Shown: piece after piece, positions 41,658 to 50,389 of the stretch | How the letters are laid out: the number at the start of each line of letters is the position of its first letter | Numbering within the stretch: the first letter of the stretch is position 1 | Assembly: GCF_022811845.1 (NCBI RefSeq) | Contig: NZ_CP064266.1 | Span: forward strand, 2,604,001 to 2,668,000 | Length of the DNA: 64,000 bases | Reading direction: 5' to 3' | Source of the DNA: Bacillus pseudomycoides | GTDB taxonomy: Bacteria; Bacillota; Bacilli; Bacillales; Bacillaceae_G | The notes under the pieces: generated by a model | What the model was told of the DNA's origin: nothing | The model's database searches: none | The model's input: the letters and a program-made list of their open reading frames with translations, nothing else | Position numbers and translations under genes: made by a program

Positions 41658-42701
41658 ATGAAAACATTGTTAGAGGTAAAAGATTTACAAGTCTCCTTTG
41701 ATACACATGCTGGTGAAGTACAAGCTGTTCGCGGAGTTACATTTGATTTGAAAAAGGGAGAAACATTAGCGATTGTAGGAGAATCTGGTTCTGGGAAATC
41801 AGTTACTTCGAAAGCGCTAATGGGACTAATCCCGAATCCTCCAGGACGTATTAAAAATGGGGAGATTGTATTTGATGGTCGTGATTTAACAAAATTAACA
41901 GAAAAAGAAATGCAGCAAGTGCGAGGGAAAGAAATTGCAATGATTTTCCAAGATCCGATGACATCATTAAACCCAACGATGACAATCGGTAATCAAATTA
42001 TGGAAGGTCTTATTAAGCACCAAGGAATGAGCAAAGCAGATGCTCGTAAAGTTGCTTTAGAGCTTCTTGACCTTGTTGGAATTCCAAACCCAGAAGCACG
42101 TTTAAAGCAATACCCACACCAATTCTCTGGTGGTATGAGACAGCGTGTTGTTATTGCGATGGCACTAGCTTGTAATCCGAAATTATTGATTGCAGATGAG
42201 CCGACAACAGCACTTGACGTTACAATTCAGGCGCAAATTTTAGAGCTTATGAAGGATATTCAACAGAAAACCGAAGCAGCGATTATTTTCATTACGCATG
42301 ACTTAGGCGTAGTGGCAAACGTTGCCGATAGAGTTGCTGTTATGTATGCTGGTAAAGTTGTTGAGATTGGTACGGTTGATGAAATTTTCTACAATCCAAA
42401 ACATCCATATACATGGGGATTAATCGCATCTATGCCAAGTTTAGATGGTTCAGAAGCAGAGTTATACGCAATTCCTGGAACGCCTCCAGATTTATTAAAA
42501 CCGCCAAAAGGGGATGCTTTTGCACCACGTAACCCACAGGCGTTAAAAATTGATTTTGAAATGGAACCACCATTATTTAAAGTAAGTGATACACATTATG
42601 CGGCAACATGGTTACTTCATGAACAAGCACCAGAAGTACAACCGCCAGAAGTCGTTCAAAAACGAATTCTTCAAATGAAAGCAGGTGAACAACATGACTA
42701 A
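41658..42701 (+). CDS. oppD: Oligopeptide ABC transporter ATPase OppD
   Basis: ATP-hydrolysing subunit, 347 residues. Walker A GESGSGKS, Q-loop IFQDPMTSLNPTM, signature LSGGMRQR-like (FSGGMRQRVVIA), Walker B LLIADEPTTALD, H-loop ITHDLGVV, and the C-terminal oligopeptide-transporter extension with IPGTPPDLLKPPKG. AAAGGAG precedes the ATG. It overlaps oppF by eight bases. Confidence 0.96.
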   Translation: MKTLLEVKDLQVSFDTHAGEVQAVRGVTFDLKKGETLAIVGESGSGKSVTSKALMGLIPNPPGRIKNGEIVFDGRDLTKLTEKEMQQVRGKEIAMIFQDPMTSLNPTMTIGNQIMEGLIKHQGMSKADARKVALELLDLVGIPNPEARLKQYPHQFSGGMRQRVVIAMALACNPKLLIADEPTTALDVTIQAQILELMKDIQQKTEAAIIFITHDLGVVANVADRVAVMYAGKVVEIGTVDEIFYNPKHPYTWGLIASMPSLDGSEAELYAIPGTPPDLLKPPKGDAFAPRNPQALKIDFEMEPPLFKVSDTHYAATWLLHEQAPEVQPPEVVQKRILQMKAGEQHD

Positions 42702-43629
42702 GCAACGTGAGAAATTAATTGAAGTGAAAAATGTGAAGCAGCACTTTAACGTGAGTGGTGGTGTTGTGAAAGCGGTTAACGATATTTCATTTGATATTTA
42801 CCGCGGTGAAACATTTGGACTTGTAGGAGAATCTGGTTGCGGAAAATCAACAACTGGAAGAACGATTATCAGGTTATATGATGCAACTGCTGGTGAAGTG
42901 TTGTTCGATGGTGAAAACGTACATGGTAAAAAATCACGTGCAGAACTAAAGAAATTTAATCGTAAAATGCAAATGATTTTCCAAGATCCATATGCGTCAT
43001 TAAACCCTCGTATGACAGTTGGAGATATTATTGCAGAAGGTATTGATATTCACGGTTTAGCAAAAAGCAAAAAAGACCGTATGGATCGTGTGCATGAATT
43101 ATTAAACACAGTTGGTTTAAATAAAGAGCATGCCAATCGTTTCCCGCATGAGTTCTCTGGTGGACAACGTCAACGTATTGGAATTGCTCGTGCACTTGCG
43201 GTAGAACCAGAATTTATTATTGCGGATGAACCGATTTCAGCACTTGACGTATCGATTCAAGCCCAAGTTGTAAACTTATTGAAACAACTGCAAAGAGAAA
43301 AAGGTTTAACATATTTATTCATTGCCCATGACTTATCCATGGTAAAATACATCAGTGATCGCATTGGTGTTATGTACCGTGGTCAAATTGTTGAATTAAC
43401 AAGTAGTGATGAGTTATACGAGAATCCAATTCATCCGTATACAAAATCACTATTATCAGCAATTCCGCTTCCAGATCCAGATTACGAGCGCAATCGTAAG
43501 CGTATCGTATACGATCCATCTCAGCATCAATATGGAAATGAAGAGCCAAAGATGCGAGAAATTCGTCCAGGACATTTTGTTCTTTGTTCCGAAGCAGAAT
43601 ACAAGAAATATAAAGAAATCTATCAATAA
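42694..43629 (+). CDS. oppF: Oligopeptide ABC transporter ATPase OppF
   Basis: Second ATPase subunit, 311 residues. Walker A GESGCGKS, Q-loop IFQDPYASLNPRM, signature FSGGQRQR, Walker B FIIADEPISALD and H-loop IAHDLSMV. The ATG at 42694 follows AGGTG and overlaps the end of oppD; a GTG nine bases earlier is less likely. Last gene of the operon; terminator at 43630. Confidence 0.96.
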   Translation: MTKQREKLIEVKNVKQHFNVSGGVVKAVNDISFDIYRGETFGLVGESGCGKSTTGRTIIRLYDATAGEVLFDGENVHGKKSRAELKKFNRKMQMIFQDPYASLNPRMTVGDIIAEGIDIHGLAKSKKDRMDRVHELLNTVGLNKEHANRFPHEFSGGQRQRIGIARALAVEPEFIIADEPISALDVSIQAQVVNLLKQLQREKGLTYLFIAHDLSMVKYISDRIGVMYRGQIVELTSSDELYENPIHPYTKSLLSAIPLPDPDYERNRKRIVYDPSQHQYGNEEPKMREIRPGHFVLCSEAEYKKYKEIYQ

Positions 43630-43664
43630 TAGAAAAAGCGGCCGCTATGGCCGCTTTTTCTATT
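43630..43664 (+). terminator. Terminator after oppF
   Basis: AGAAAAAGCGGCC/GGCCGCTTTTTCT stem with a five-base loop. Confidence 0.92.
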
Positions 43665-43691
43665 ATACATACAAATTGAAAAACTGATAGA

Positions 43692-43798
43692 AAACCTTTT
43701 CTTTTAGGGGGGAGAGAGGATCCACCCAAGCATAGAAGTGGTCAGAGCCATGCCAAGTAAAAACAAAAGGAGAGAAGGAAAAGCTGGAGTAGAGATTT
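43692..43798 (+). repeat. Dispersed repeat B, near full length
   Basis: AACCTTTTCTTTTAGGGGGG and AGAGGATCCACCC..ATAGAAGTGGTCAGAGCC, then CCATG and an AAAACAAAAGGAGAG tail. In this copy the inner stem is CCAC/GTGG. Confidence 0.75.
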
Positions 43799-43818
43799 CA
43801 GCAATAGAGTGGGGGATA

Positions 43819-43880
43819 GAAAAATAGTAAATGAAATTTTATCGGCGTTCTGACAAGGAACGACAAAAAAACAGGTTGGA
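43819..43880 (+). repeat. Dispersed repeat C, copy 2
   Basis: GAAAAATAGTAAATGAAATT, then ATCGGCG, ACGAC and ACAGGTTGGA, in the order seen at 4408. It overlaps the next terminator. Confidence 0.6.
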
Positions 43881-43906
43881 GAAGACTTTCCCCAACCTGT
43901 TTTTTC
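43864..43906 (-). terminator. Terminator of the MATE gene (bidirectional)
   Basis: AAAAAACAGGTTGG/CCAACCTGTTTTTT stem with a 15-base centre. Confidence 0.85.
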
Positions 43907-43924
43907 TGCATATCAACATTCATA

Positions 43925-45316
43925 CTAAGCTTGAACAGGTGCTGACTCTTCAGGAGTCTCCGGTTTAACAAGTGCATAATTCTCCCAAGCTCTGCTTTTC
44001 CAGCGGAAGAACATGATGATGGCACGTGTCCATTCATCGATGGCAATCGCTAACCATATACCTGTAAGTCCCATGTCTAAATGAAAAACAAAAAAATAAC
44101 CGAGTGGTAAACTCATTAAGACCATGGAAAATGCCCCGATTAAAACAGGGTATTTTGCATCACCTGCTGCACGTAGTGAATTAATGATGACAATATTCAT
44201 CGTCCGACCAGTCTCTAACAAAATGCTTAATAAAAGAACAGTTGCTCCTAAAGCGATAACATGAGGATTATCTGTAAATAATCCCATTAACTGTGTACGG
44301 AACGCTATGACGAGAATGACCATACATAATGTAACACCGATGGCCCACTTCACACTTTTCCACACGCGTACATATGCTTCGTCTTTCTCATTTCCGCCGA
44401 CTAAACGCCCGACAATGATTGCTGTTCCCATTCCAATGGCGATAGCAAATAGGTAAGTAAACATGGAAATGTTTGTTGCATATTGTCTTGCAGCTAATGA
44501 TTCTGCTCCTAAGTATGTTGCGTAGTATAAAAAGACAATTTGGCATGCTTGGTACATAACTTGCTCAAAAGCTGATGGGATACCAATTTTTAGGATTTTG
44601 CTAATATATTCTTTTGATAATGTAATATAGTAGTTCAATTTAACACGGTATTCCATGACGCGGTATAGTAGCCAGAAGAAGACAACTAGTGCGATAAGTC
44701 GACTGAAAGCAGAGGAAATTGCTGCTCCTTCAACACCTAATTCAGGCATGCCGAACTTGCCGAAAATAAGAACATAGTTACCAGCGATATGAAGAATATT
44801 CATTCCAAGTGAAATAAACATAGCTTGCTTTGTAAATCCGTGAACGCGAATAATAGCAGCTAGTGAATTGATAATAGCTTGAAGAAAAATTGCGCCCCCG
44901 ACAATTGATAAATAATTTTGTGCGTAAGTTAATACATCACCTTGTAAATTCATCGCCGTCATCATATTTTTTGAGAATAACAGAAAAACGGCGCTTATGA
45001 TGAGCCCGACTCCTAAATTTAAGGTTACTGCGAGTGCCGATATTTTTGAAGCTTCTATATATCGTTTGGAACCAAGATATTGAGAAACAACAATCGCGGC
45101 ACCGTTTCCGATTACTTCTAGTACTAATATTGCAATATGAAGGTATTGATTTGCAGCCCCAACACCTGATACTGCGTCATCTGATAATGCACTTAGCATA
45201 AAAGTATCAGCGATCCCCATTAACATAAAAAGAAAAACTTCTAAAAAAATGGGCCATGTTAAGAAGAATAAATTTAACTTTTCTTCTTGCCCTTTTTCGG
45301 ATGTAATCCCTGTCAT
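43925..45316 (-). CDS. MATE family cation/drug exporter
   Basis: Exports drugs or metabolites using a Na+ or H+ gradient. 463 residues, about 12 helices in two similar halves; the first half has FLFMLMGIADTFMLSALSDDA and the second GIPSAFEQVMYQACQ, as in the YeeO/NorM group. The ATG at 45316 is preceded by GTGGGGG. It lies in reverse orientation between the opp operon and the second oppA, as if inserted there. Substrate unknown. Confidence 0.88.
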   Translation of the reverse strand: MTGITSEKGQEEKLNLFFLTWPIFLEVFLFMLMGIADTFMLSALSDDAVSGVGAANQYLHIAILVLEVIGNGAAIVVSQYLGSKRYIEASKISALAVTLNLGVGLIISAVFLLFSKNMMTAMNLQGDVLTYAQNYLSIVGGAIFLQAIINSLAAIIRVHGFTKQAMFISLGMNILHIAGNYVLIFGKFGMPELGVEGAAISSAFSRLIALVVFFWLLYRVMEYRVKLNYYITLSKEYISKILKIGIPSAFEQVMYQACQIVFLYYATYLGAESLAARQYATNISMFTYLFAIAIGMGTAIIVGRLVGGNEKDEAYVRVWKSVKWAIGVTLCMVILVIAFRTQLMGLFTDNPHVIALGATVLLLSILLETGRTMNIVIINSLRAAGDAKYPVLIGAFSMVLMSLPLGYFFVFHLDMGLTGIWLAIAIDEWTRAIIMFFRWKSRAWENYALVKPETPEESAPVQA

Positions 45317-45448
45317 ATCATCCCCCACTTTACCGATATCCTTTTTGAAACAAAATGTATCTTAACACATTTTAGCGACACTTGCATTTATTTTGTAGCG
45401 TGGTTAACAACTACTTATTTTCAAAGTTAAATAGGAGATATATAACGA

Positions 45449-45560
45449 AAGACCCCCTTTCTTTTTGGGTGGGAGAGAGGGTCCCCCAAGTATAGAAGCG
45501 GTCAAAACTAATTTTGCCCATGCTGCGTGAAGCCAAAAGGAGAAAGGGAGTAGAGATCTT
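45449..45560 (+). repeat. Dispersed repeat B, directly before bcr1
   Basis: CCCCCTTTCTTTTTGGGTGG, AGAGAGGGTCCCCCAAG, ATAGAAGCGGTCA and an AAAAGGAGAAAGGGAGTAG tail. Two bases separate it from the TTTAT of bcr1. Confidence 0.75.
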
Positions 45561-45562
45561 CT

Positions 45563-45721
45563 TTTATCCCGCATTAACGGGCAGTAATCCCCCCCACCTC
45601 AAGATTCTAAGGAAACCAAAGAAGATAGGTGGGGGATAAACTGCCCATAAAAGCCCGATTGGTTCAACTAATAATCAGTGGGGGATGAAGAAACCCCCCA
45701 CTGATTAAAGTTTCACTTTAT
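45563..45721 (+). repeat. bcr1 repeat, full length
   Basis: TTTAT at both ends. Stems read GGGCAGT/ACTGCCC and CCCCCACCT/AGGTGGGGG, i.e. paired changes relative to the copy at 32604. Confidence 0.9.
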
Positions 45722-46048
45722 TTTCAAAGCCGTGACTTATATGTTGAAAGTTTAAAATAGTGCATACTAAAAGGGAATAATTATACAAAAGATATTATGT
45801 AATATAAAATTAATTATACTCTGATAATTTAGATAATTATAAAAATGGGTGATTTTAGTATTTTAGGTGCTGAATCACGCAATGTAAAGCGTTTACAAAA
45901 AATGTAATGTTAACAGAAAATTTTAACAAGATAGGAAATTAAATATACAAATAATATATTTATGTGTATAATATGAATTATTAGAACATATATATATTTC
46001 TTTCTGTTTGAAAATGAAAGGGCTAACATTTTTGGGAGGGATAGCAGA

Positions 46049-47698
46049 ATGAAGAAAAAAGTACCAGTTTTTGTAGCATCGACATTAGCAATGAGTATGA
46101 TTTTAGGGGCATGTAGTAGTTATCAAAAGGACGAGCCGCAAGCGAGTGCAAAAGGGGATAGCGGCAAGGCTAACGGGAAACAAGTCATCAATTTAACTGA
46201 AACACAGGAAATTCCAACAATGGACCCAGCATTATCAGCTGATGCAGTATCATCGCGAGTGATGAATAATACGATGGAAGGACTATATCGCCTTGAAAAA
46301 GGAGATAAGCTCGTTCCAGGTGTAGCAAAATCCAGTGAAAAATCAGAAGATGGAAAAAAGTATACTTTTAAATTACGTGAAGATGCGAAGTGGTCAAATG
46401 GAGAACCTGTAATAGCGAAAGACTTCGTATATGCTTGGCAACGCGCGATTAATCCGGATAAAGGGGCAGTATCAGCATATATCATGTTTGATGTGAAGAA
46501 TGCACAGAAAATTAATAAAAAAGAAATGGCGCCAGATCAATTAGGGGTAAAAGCCGTTGATGATTATACATTAGAAGTAGAATTAGAGCATCCAGTTCCT
46601 TACTTTGAAAATTTAATGATTTACCCACTCTTTTATCCTGTAAATGAAAAGTATGCAAAAGAGCAAGGGGACAAGTTTGGTCTAGAGGCAAACACAACAC
46701 TATATAATGGACCATTTGTATTAAGTGACTGGAAGCATGAAAGAAGTTTCCAAATACAGAAAAATCCATCATACTGGGACAATAAAGTAGTGAAGCTAGA
46801 CGAAGTGAACTTTAATATTGTAAAAGACTTAGCAACATCAATTAATCTATATGATACAAAAGCAATAGATCGTGTTATTTTGAGATCTGAGTTTGTTGAT
46901 AAATATAAAGGAGACCCAGATTTCAAAACGGCAAATGAAGCTTCCGTATTCTTCCTTCGTTTCAATCAGAAAAATGAAGCTTTAGCAAATAAAAATATTC
47001 GAAAAGCAATTTCACTTGCCTTTGAACGTAAACCGTTTGTTGATACAATTTTAAACAATGGTTCTACTGAGGTGACAGGATTGATTCCAAATAAATTTGT
47101 TACAGGGCCAAACAAAGAAGACTTCCGAGCTGAAAATGGAGATTTAGTAAAAGCAAATGTGAAAGAAGCGAAGAAATATTGGGAAGCTGGTAAAAAAGAA
47201 TTAGGAAAAGATAAGATTGAGATTGAGCTATTAAATGAAGATGTAGATTTATCTAAGAGAACAGGAGAGTACTTAAAAGGAGAGTTAGAAAAGAACTTAC
47301 CTGGTTTTACATTAAAAATTAAGCAGCAGCCATTTGCACAAAAGCTTAAACTTGAAGAAAGTGGAGACTATGATATGACATTCGCTGGATGGAGCCCGGA
47401 TTTCCCAGATCCAGTAACGTACCTTGATATGTTTGTAACAGATGGTGCGCAGAATAGAATGAAATATTCTAATCCGAAATATGATGAAATTATTATGAAA
47501 GCGAAGACTGACGGTAGTGATGTACAAGCACGCTGGAATAGTTTACTTGAAGCTGAAAAAATATTGCTGGATGATGCAGCAATTGCTCCTGTATATCAAC
47601 GTAGTGCAGCTTACTTACAACGAGGAACAGTTAAAGATATTTATAAACATAATTACGGCGGAGATTTAAGCTTCAAATGGGCATCAGTAGGAAAATAA
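46049..47698 (+). CDS. oppA: Oligopeptide-binding lipoprotein OppA (copy 2)
   Basis: 549 residues, strongly similar along its length to the OppA at 37933 (shared EDGKKY, REDAKWSNGEPV, GDKFGLEANTTLYNGPF, EVNFNIVKD). Lipobox LGAC with cysteine about 22. No permease genes follow, so it should deliver peptides to the OppBCDF complex encoded 6 kb upstream or another importer. The pair probably arose by duplication; differences in the peptide pocket would change specificity. GGGAGGG precedes the ATG. Confidence 0.92.
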   Translation: MKKKVPVFVASTLAMSMILGACSSYQKDEPQASAKGDSGKANGKQVINLTETQEIPTMDPALSADAVSSRVMNNTMEGLYRLEKGDKLVPGVAKSSEKSEDGKKYTFKLREDAKWSNGEPVIAKDFVYAWQRAINPDKGAVSAYIMFDVKNAQKINKKEMAPDQLGVKAVDDYTLEVELEHPVPYFENLMIYPLFYPVNEKYAKEQGDKFGLEANTTLYNGPFVLSDWKHERSFQIQKNPSYWDNKVVKLDEVNFNIVKDLATSINLYDTKAIDRVILRSEFVDKYKGDPDFKTANEASVFFLRFNQKNEALANKNIRKAISLAFERKPFVDTILNNGSTEVTGLIPNKFVTGPNKEDFRAENGDLVKANVKEAKKYWEAGKKELGKDKIEIELLNEDVDLSKRTGEYLKGELEKNLPGFTLKIKQQPFAQKLKLEESGDYDMTFAGWSPDFPDPVTYLDMFVTDGAQNRMKYSNPKYDEIIMKAKTDGSDVQARWNSLLEAEKILLDDAAIAPVYQRSAAYLQRGTVKDIYKHNYGGDLSFKWASVGK

Positions 47699-47702
47699 TT
47701 TA

Positions 47703-47735
47703 AAAAGAAGCAGGAGAAATTCCTGCTTCTTTTTA
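47703..47735. terminator. Terminator after the second oppA
   Basis: AGAAGCAGGA/TCCTGCTTCT stem with T5; it also ends the convergent small gene. Confidence 0.88.
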
Positions 47736-47936
47736 GTATGTTCGTTTTTTATAAATTCCTTTCCCGCCAACTTGCTTCCAGCCGGATTGTACTTCCGCAC
47801 TTTTATCAACAAATTTCATCTTTTCCTTGCCACCAAATAGCTTTTCGCCAATACCGTTTGTAATGACGCCAATCAATGCTGTGATTCCAATGACGAGGGC
47901 AGCGACAATGGCAAAATCAATAAAAAAAGCAACCAT
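47733..47936 (-). CDS. Small membrane protein, 67 residues
   Basis: One long hydrophobic segment (about 4-28, VAFFIDFAIVAALVIGITAL) followed by a basic soluble tail ending GGKGIYKKRTY. GGGGGATT precedes the ATG. I recognise no family; it appears to be a conserved short gene because of its good ribosome site and shared terminator. Function unknown. Confidence 0.6.
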   Translation of the reverse strand: MVAFFIDFAIVAALVIGITALIGVITNGIGEKLFGGKEKMKFVDKSAEVQSGWKQVGGKGIYKKRTY

Positions 47937-48522
47937 ATGGAATCCCCCTTTACCTGTCTGTATTATTATTGTATGAGAAAAAAGGATGAAAAGAAAGAAA
48001 AGTTAGAAAATTAATATTTTAATTAAAAATAGTCTAGACAGTAACTCGGAGATTTGATAGAATGAAAAAGAACAAATGTTCTGTTCATTGGTATGTCTTA
48101 CATTTCACTGCTGTTTTATGATGAAAAGGGTAAGGAAATGCTATCTTTAGCAACTGATTGATTGGATGGACAGCTTCGATAAACATGTTAAGAAGTAGCG
48201 CCAAAGGTATATATATCAATAAAATAGAAGGATTTGTTCCATGAAAAATCCATGACAATTTTAGCTTAATGAAAGATGAGTTTTTTCCATTAGAAAGGAA
48301 ATTTACTGTATATTTCTTTCTTAAACTATTGTATAATGATTATAGAAGTTACTTATTTAAAGTAATTGTTGTTTAAGAAAAGTTACTTGCTTAAAAGTTG
48401 TTGTTTACATGTAAGGCAATTATTTTATTGTAAGACAAGTTATAGTAAAAAGTTGCTGAAAAATAGAAATTCAAACTGTAATTAGTACAGAATTTGTACT
48501 CTTTAAGGAGAGTGAGTCTCAT
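47937..48522. other. Long spxA upstream region
   Basis: 585 bases without a gene. A TATAAT at 48332-48337 and two imperfect 34-bp direct repeats (48346 and 48380), each starting AAGTTACTT and containing TTGTTGTTTA, lie before spxA. A leader of about 180 nt would be made from this promoter. Confidence 0.5.
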
Positions 48523-48918
48523 ATGGTAACGCTATATAGTTCTCCAAGTTGCACGTCTTGTAGAAAGGCGAAATTATGGCTAGAGGAAAATCATATTCCT
48601 TATACAGAACGTAATATTTTCTCAGATCCATTAACGATTGAGGAAATTAAAGAGATTTTACGCATGACAGAAAGTGGAACGGATGAGATTATTTCAACTC
48701 GTTCGAAAGTTTTCCAAGAGTTAAATGTTAACTTAGAATCTTTACCACTTCAAGATTTATATAAGATGATTCGTGACTACCCAGGCATTTTACGCCGTCC
48801 GATTATGATTGACGAAAAACGCCTTCAAGTAGGTTACAACGAAGATGAAATTCGTCGCTTCTTACCACGTACAGTAAGAACCTTTCAATTACGTGAAGCA
48901 CAGCGTCTAGTAAATTAA
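48523..48918 (+). CDS. spxA: Transcriptional regulator Spx
   Basis: ArsC-family protein that binds the RNA polymerase alpha subunit and switches on thiol-stress genes. 131 residues; redox switch CTSC at Cys10-Cys13; conserved GTDEIISTRSK and RRPIMIDEKRLQVGYNEDEIR. Degraded by ClpXP with SpxH, which is encoded at 56.4 kb. B. cereus-group genomes have two spx genes; the neighbourhood yjbE-mecA identifies the ancestral one. GGAGAG precedes the ATG. Long upstream region suggests complex control. Confidence 0.95.
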   Translation: MVTLYSSPSCTSCRKAKLWLEENHIPYTERNIFSDPLTIEEIKEILRMTESGTDEIISTRSKVFQELNVNLESLPLQDLYKMIRDYPGILRRPIMIDEKRLQVGYNEDEIRRFLPRTVRTFQLREAQRLVN

Positions 48919-48936
48919 TAATACAAGTTATGTATA

Positions 48937-48970
48937 TGAAAACCTTCTACCTTACAGTAGAAGGTTTTCG
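48937..48970 (+). terminator. Terminator after spxA
   Basis: GAAAACCTTCTAC/GTAGAAGGTTTTC stem with a short loop. Confidence 0.85.
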
Positions 48971-49054
48971 CATACATATATCCATTGCTTAGTATGATTT
49001 ATATATAACCTCATTTTGATTTCCCAACATAAAAATTAAAGTTCTGAAAATAAA

Positions 49055-49168
49055 AGGAGTCCTCCGCGTGTTCAATCCTTTTGTTTTTACCCAGCACAGG
49101 GCGAAAAAGTCCTGATCGCATCTATGCATGAGCGGATGCCATCTTCCACCCCAAAAAGAAAGGTTTTA
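49055..49168 (-). repeat. Dispersed repeat B, minus strand
   Basis: On the minus strand AAACCTTTCTTTTTGGGGTG, GCATCCGCTCATG..ATAGATGCGATCAGG and AAAACAAAAGGATTG follow the repeat in order; the most diverged copy. Confidence 0.7.
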
Positions 49169-49199
49169 TAAATTTATATCAAATTAGAACATGCAAGTT

Positions 49200-49871
49200 T
49201 TACTTTACATTCCCTAATTTGATATGCTGAACAATAAACCCGATCGTTAATACTGTGAAAATAAAGAGGAAGGGTATACTTGTTGCAAAGGTCGGGTTAT
49301 GCTGGAAAAAGTTCGCAAGTCTCGCTTCATGGGTGATCATTCTTCCGGCCGTGTAAGCAAGAACTGCTCCTCCGCAATAAATGAGAAAAGGAAACCGCTC
49401 CATAAATAGTAAGATGAGTTTGCTCCCCCAAATAATAATAGGGATGGAAATTAATAATCCGATAATTACGAGTGTGAAATTTCCATGGGCCGCTCCAGCA
49501 ATCGCAAGGACATTATCAAAACCCATAACGAGATCGGCAAATACAATTGTACGGATTGCTTGAAATAATGTCGTTTTTCCTTGTATAGAAGAAAGGTTAT
49601 TATTATTGTCGGTTAGTAAATTTACGGCAATCAGTGTAAGTAAGATGCCGCCAATAAGTTGTAAAAAAGGAATGTCGAGTAAGTATACGGCAAGTATTGT
49701 AAGGAGAATTCGCAGCACGATTGCTAGGACCGTACCAATAAAAATAGCTTTATTCCGTTTAGATTCAGGTAAGTTTCGGCTTGCAAGCGCGATTACAATT
49801 GCGTTATCGCCGCCTAGTACAACATCGATACCGATAATCATTAGTATAGATGTCAAAAAATCTAACTCCAT
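49200..49871 (-). CDS. yjbE: TerC family membrane protein YjbE
   Basis: About 223 residues, seven helices. TerC signatures: GIDVVLGGDNAIVIALASRNLP and FADLVMGFDNVLAIAGAAHGN, each with membrane-embedded acidic residues. TerC proteins act in Mn2+ export or metalation of exported proteins. Two adjacent ATGs exist (49874, 49871); the second has the better spacing to GGAGG. I found no yybP-ykoY riboswitch. It lies between spxA and mecA as in B. subtilis. Confidence 0.9.
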   Translation of the reverse strand: MELDFLTSILMIIGIDVVLGGDNAIVIALASRNLPESKRNKAIFIGTVLAIVLRILLTILAVYLLDIPFLQLIGGILLTLIAVNLLTDNNNNLSSIQGKTTLFQAIRTIVFADLVMGFDNVLAIAGAAHGNFTLVIIGLLISIPIIIWGSKLILLFMERFPFLIYCGGAVLAYTAGRMITHEARLANFFQHNPTFATSIPFLFIFTVLTIGFIVQHIKLGNVK

Positions 49872-50389
49872 CATTTTGCCTCCATTTATTCTGTTTTAAT
49901 CAGTAATATAGGTGCAGTTGTATGTATGAAACGAAAAAGCTTGACCAGCTCTATTACAATTGTACGGCGCTAGGTGGAATTGTATGTCCAATTTTTTATC
50001 CCGCATTAACGGACAGTAACACTCCCACTTCAAAATTCAGCGGAAGCAAAGAAGTTAGGTGGGAGATGAACTGTCCGTAAAAGCCCGATTGGTTCAACTA
50101 ATAATCAGTGGGGGATGGAAAAAACCCCCACTGATTAAAGTTTCACTTTATGAAGAAGGAATGAGGGAGTTTATATCGTAAGTGTATATAATGGAATATA
50201 TAAGAGGAAGGAAGTATGATGTATTAACATAGAATAATCTAGGCGAATGACTGTTTTTCTAAAATGAAACGATTTTATTTCCATTCTGGAGAATCTTATC
50301 ATAAAATGAAAGTACAAGAATCTATTGATTTGTCATATGAGTGGGGAATCCCTTCATAACAATTCCAAATAGGAAGGGAGAATTGGATT
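49872..50389. other. Spacer yjbE-mecA
   Basis: Holds the yjbE leader on the minus strand, a full bcr1 (49995-50151) and 240 AT-rich bases before mecA. No gene. Confidence 0.6.
49995..50151 (+). repeat. bcr1 repeat, full length
   Basis: TTTAT at both ends. Stems GGACAGT/ACTGTCC and CTCCCACTT/AGGTGGGAG (one G-U). GATTGGTTCAAC replaces GATTGGTGAGGGC, as also in the copy at 45563. Confidence 0.9.

Larger units (their letters stand above)
45317..46048. other. Spacer with repeat B, bcr1 and the second oppA promoter
   Basis: Repeat B (45449-45560) and full bcr1 (45563-45721) stand side by side; the remaining 330 bases are AT-rich with the oppA promoter region. No gene. Confidence 0.7.

Noticed and set aside
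49872..49995. yybP-ykoY manganese riboswitch before yjbE
   Set aside because: Expected because of the TerC family, but none of the conserved core was seen on the minus strand.
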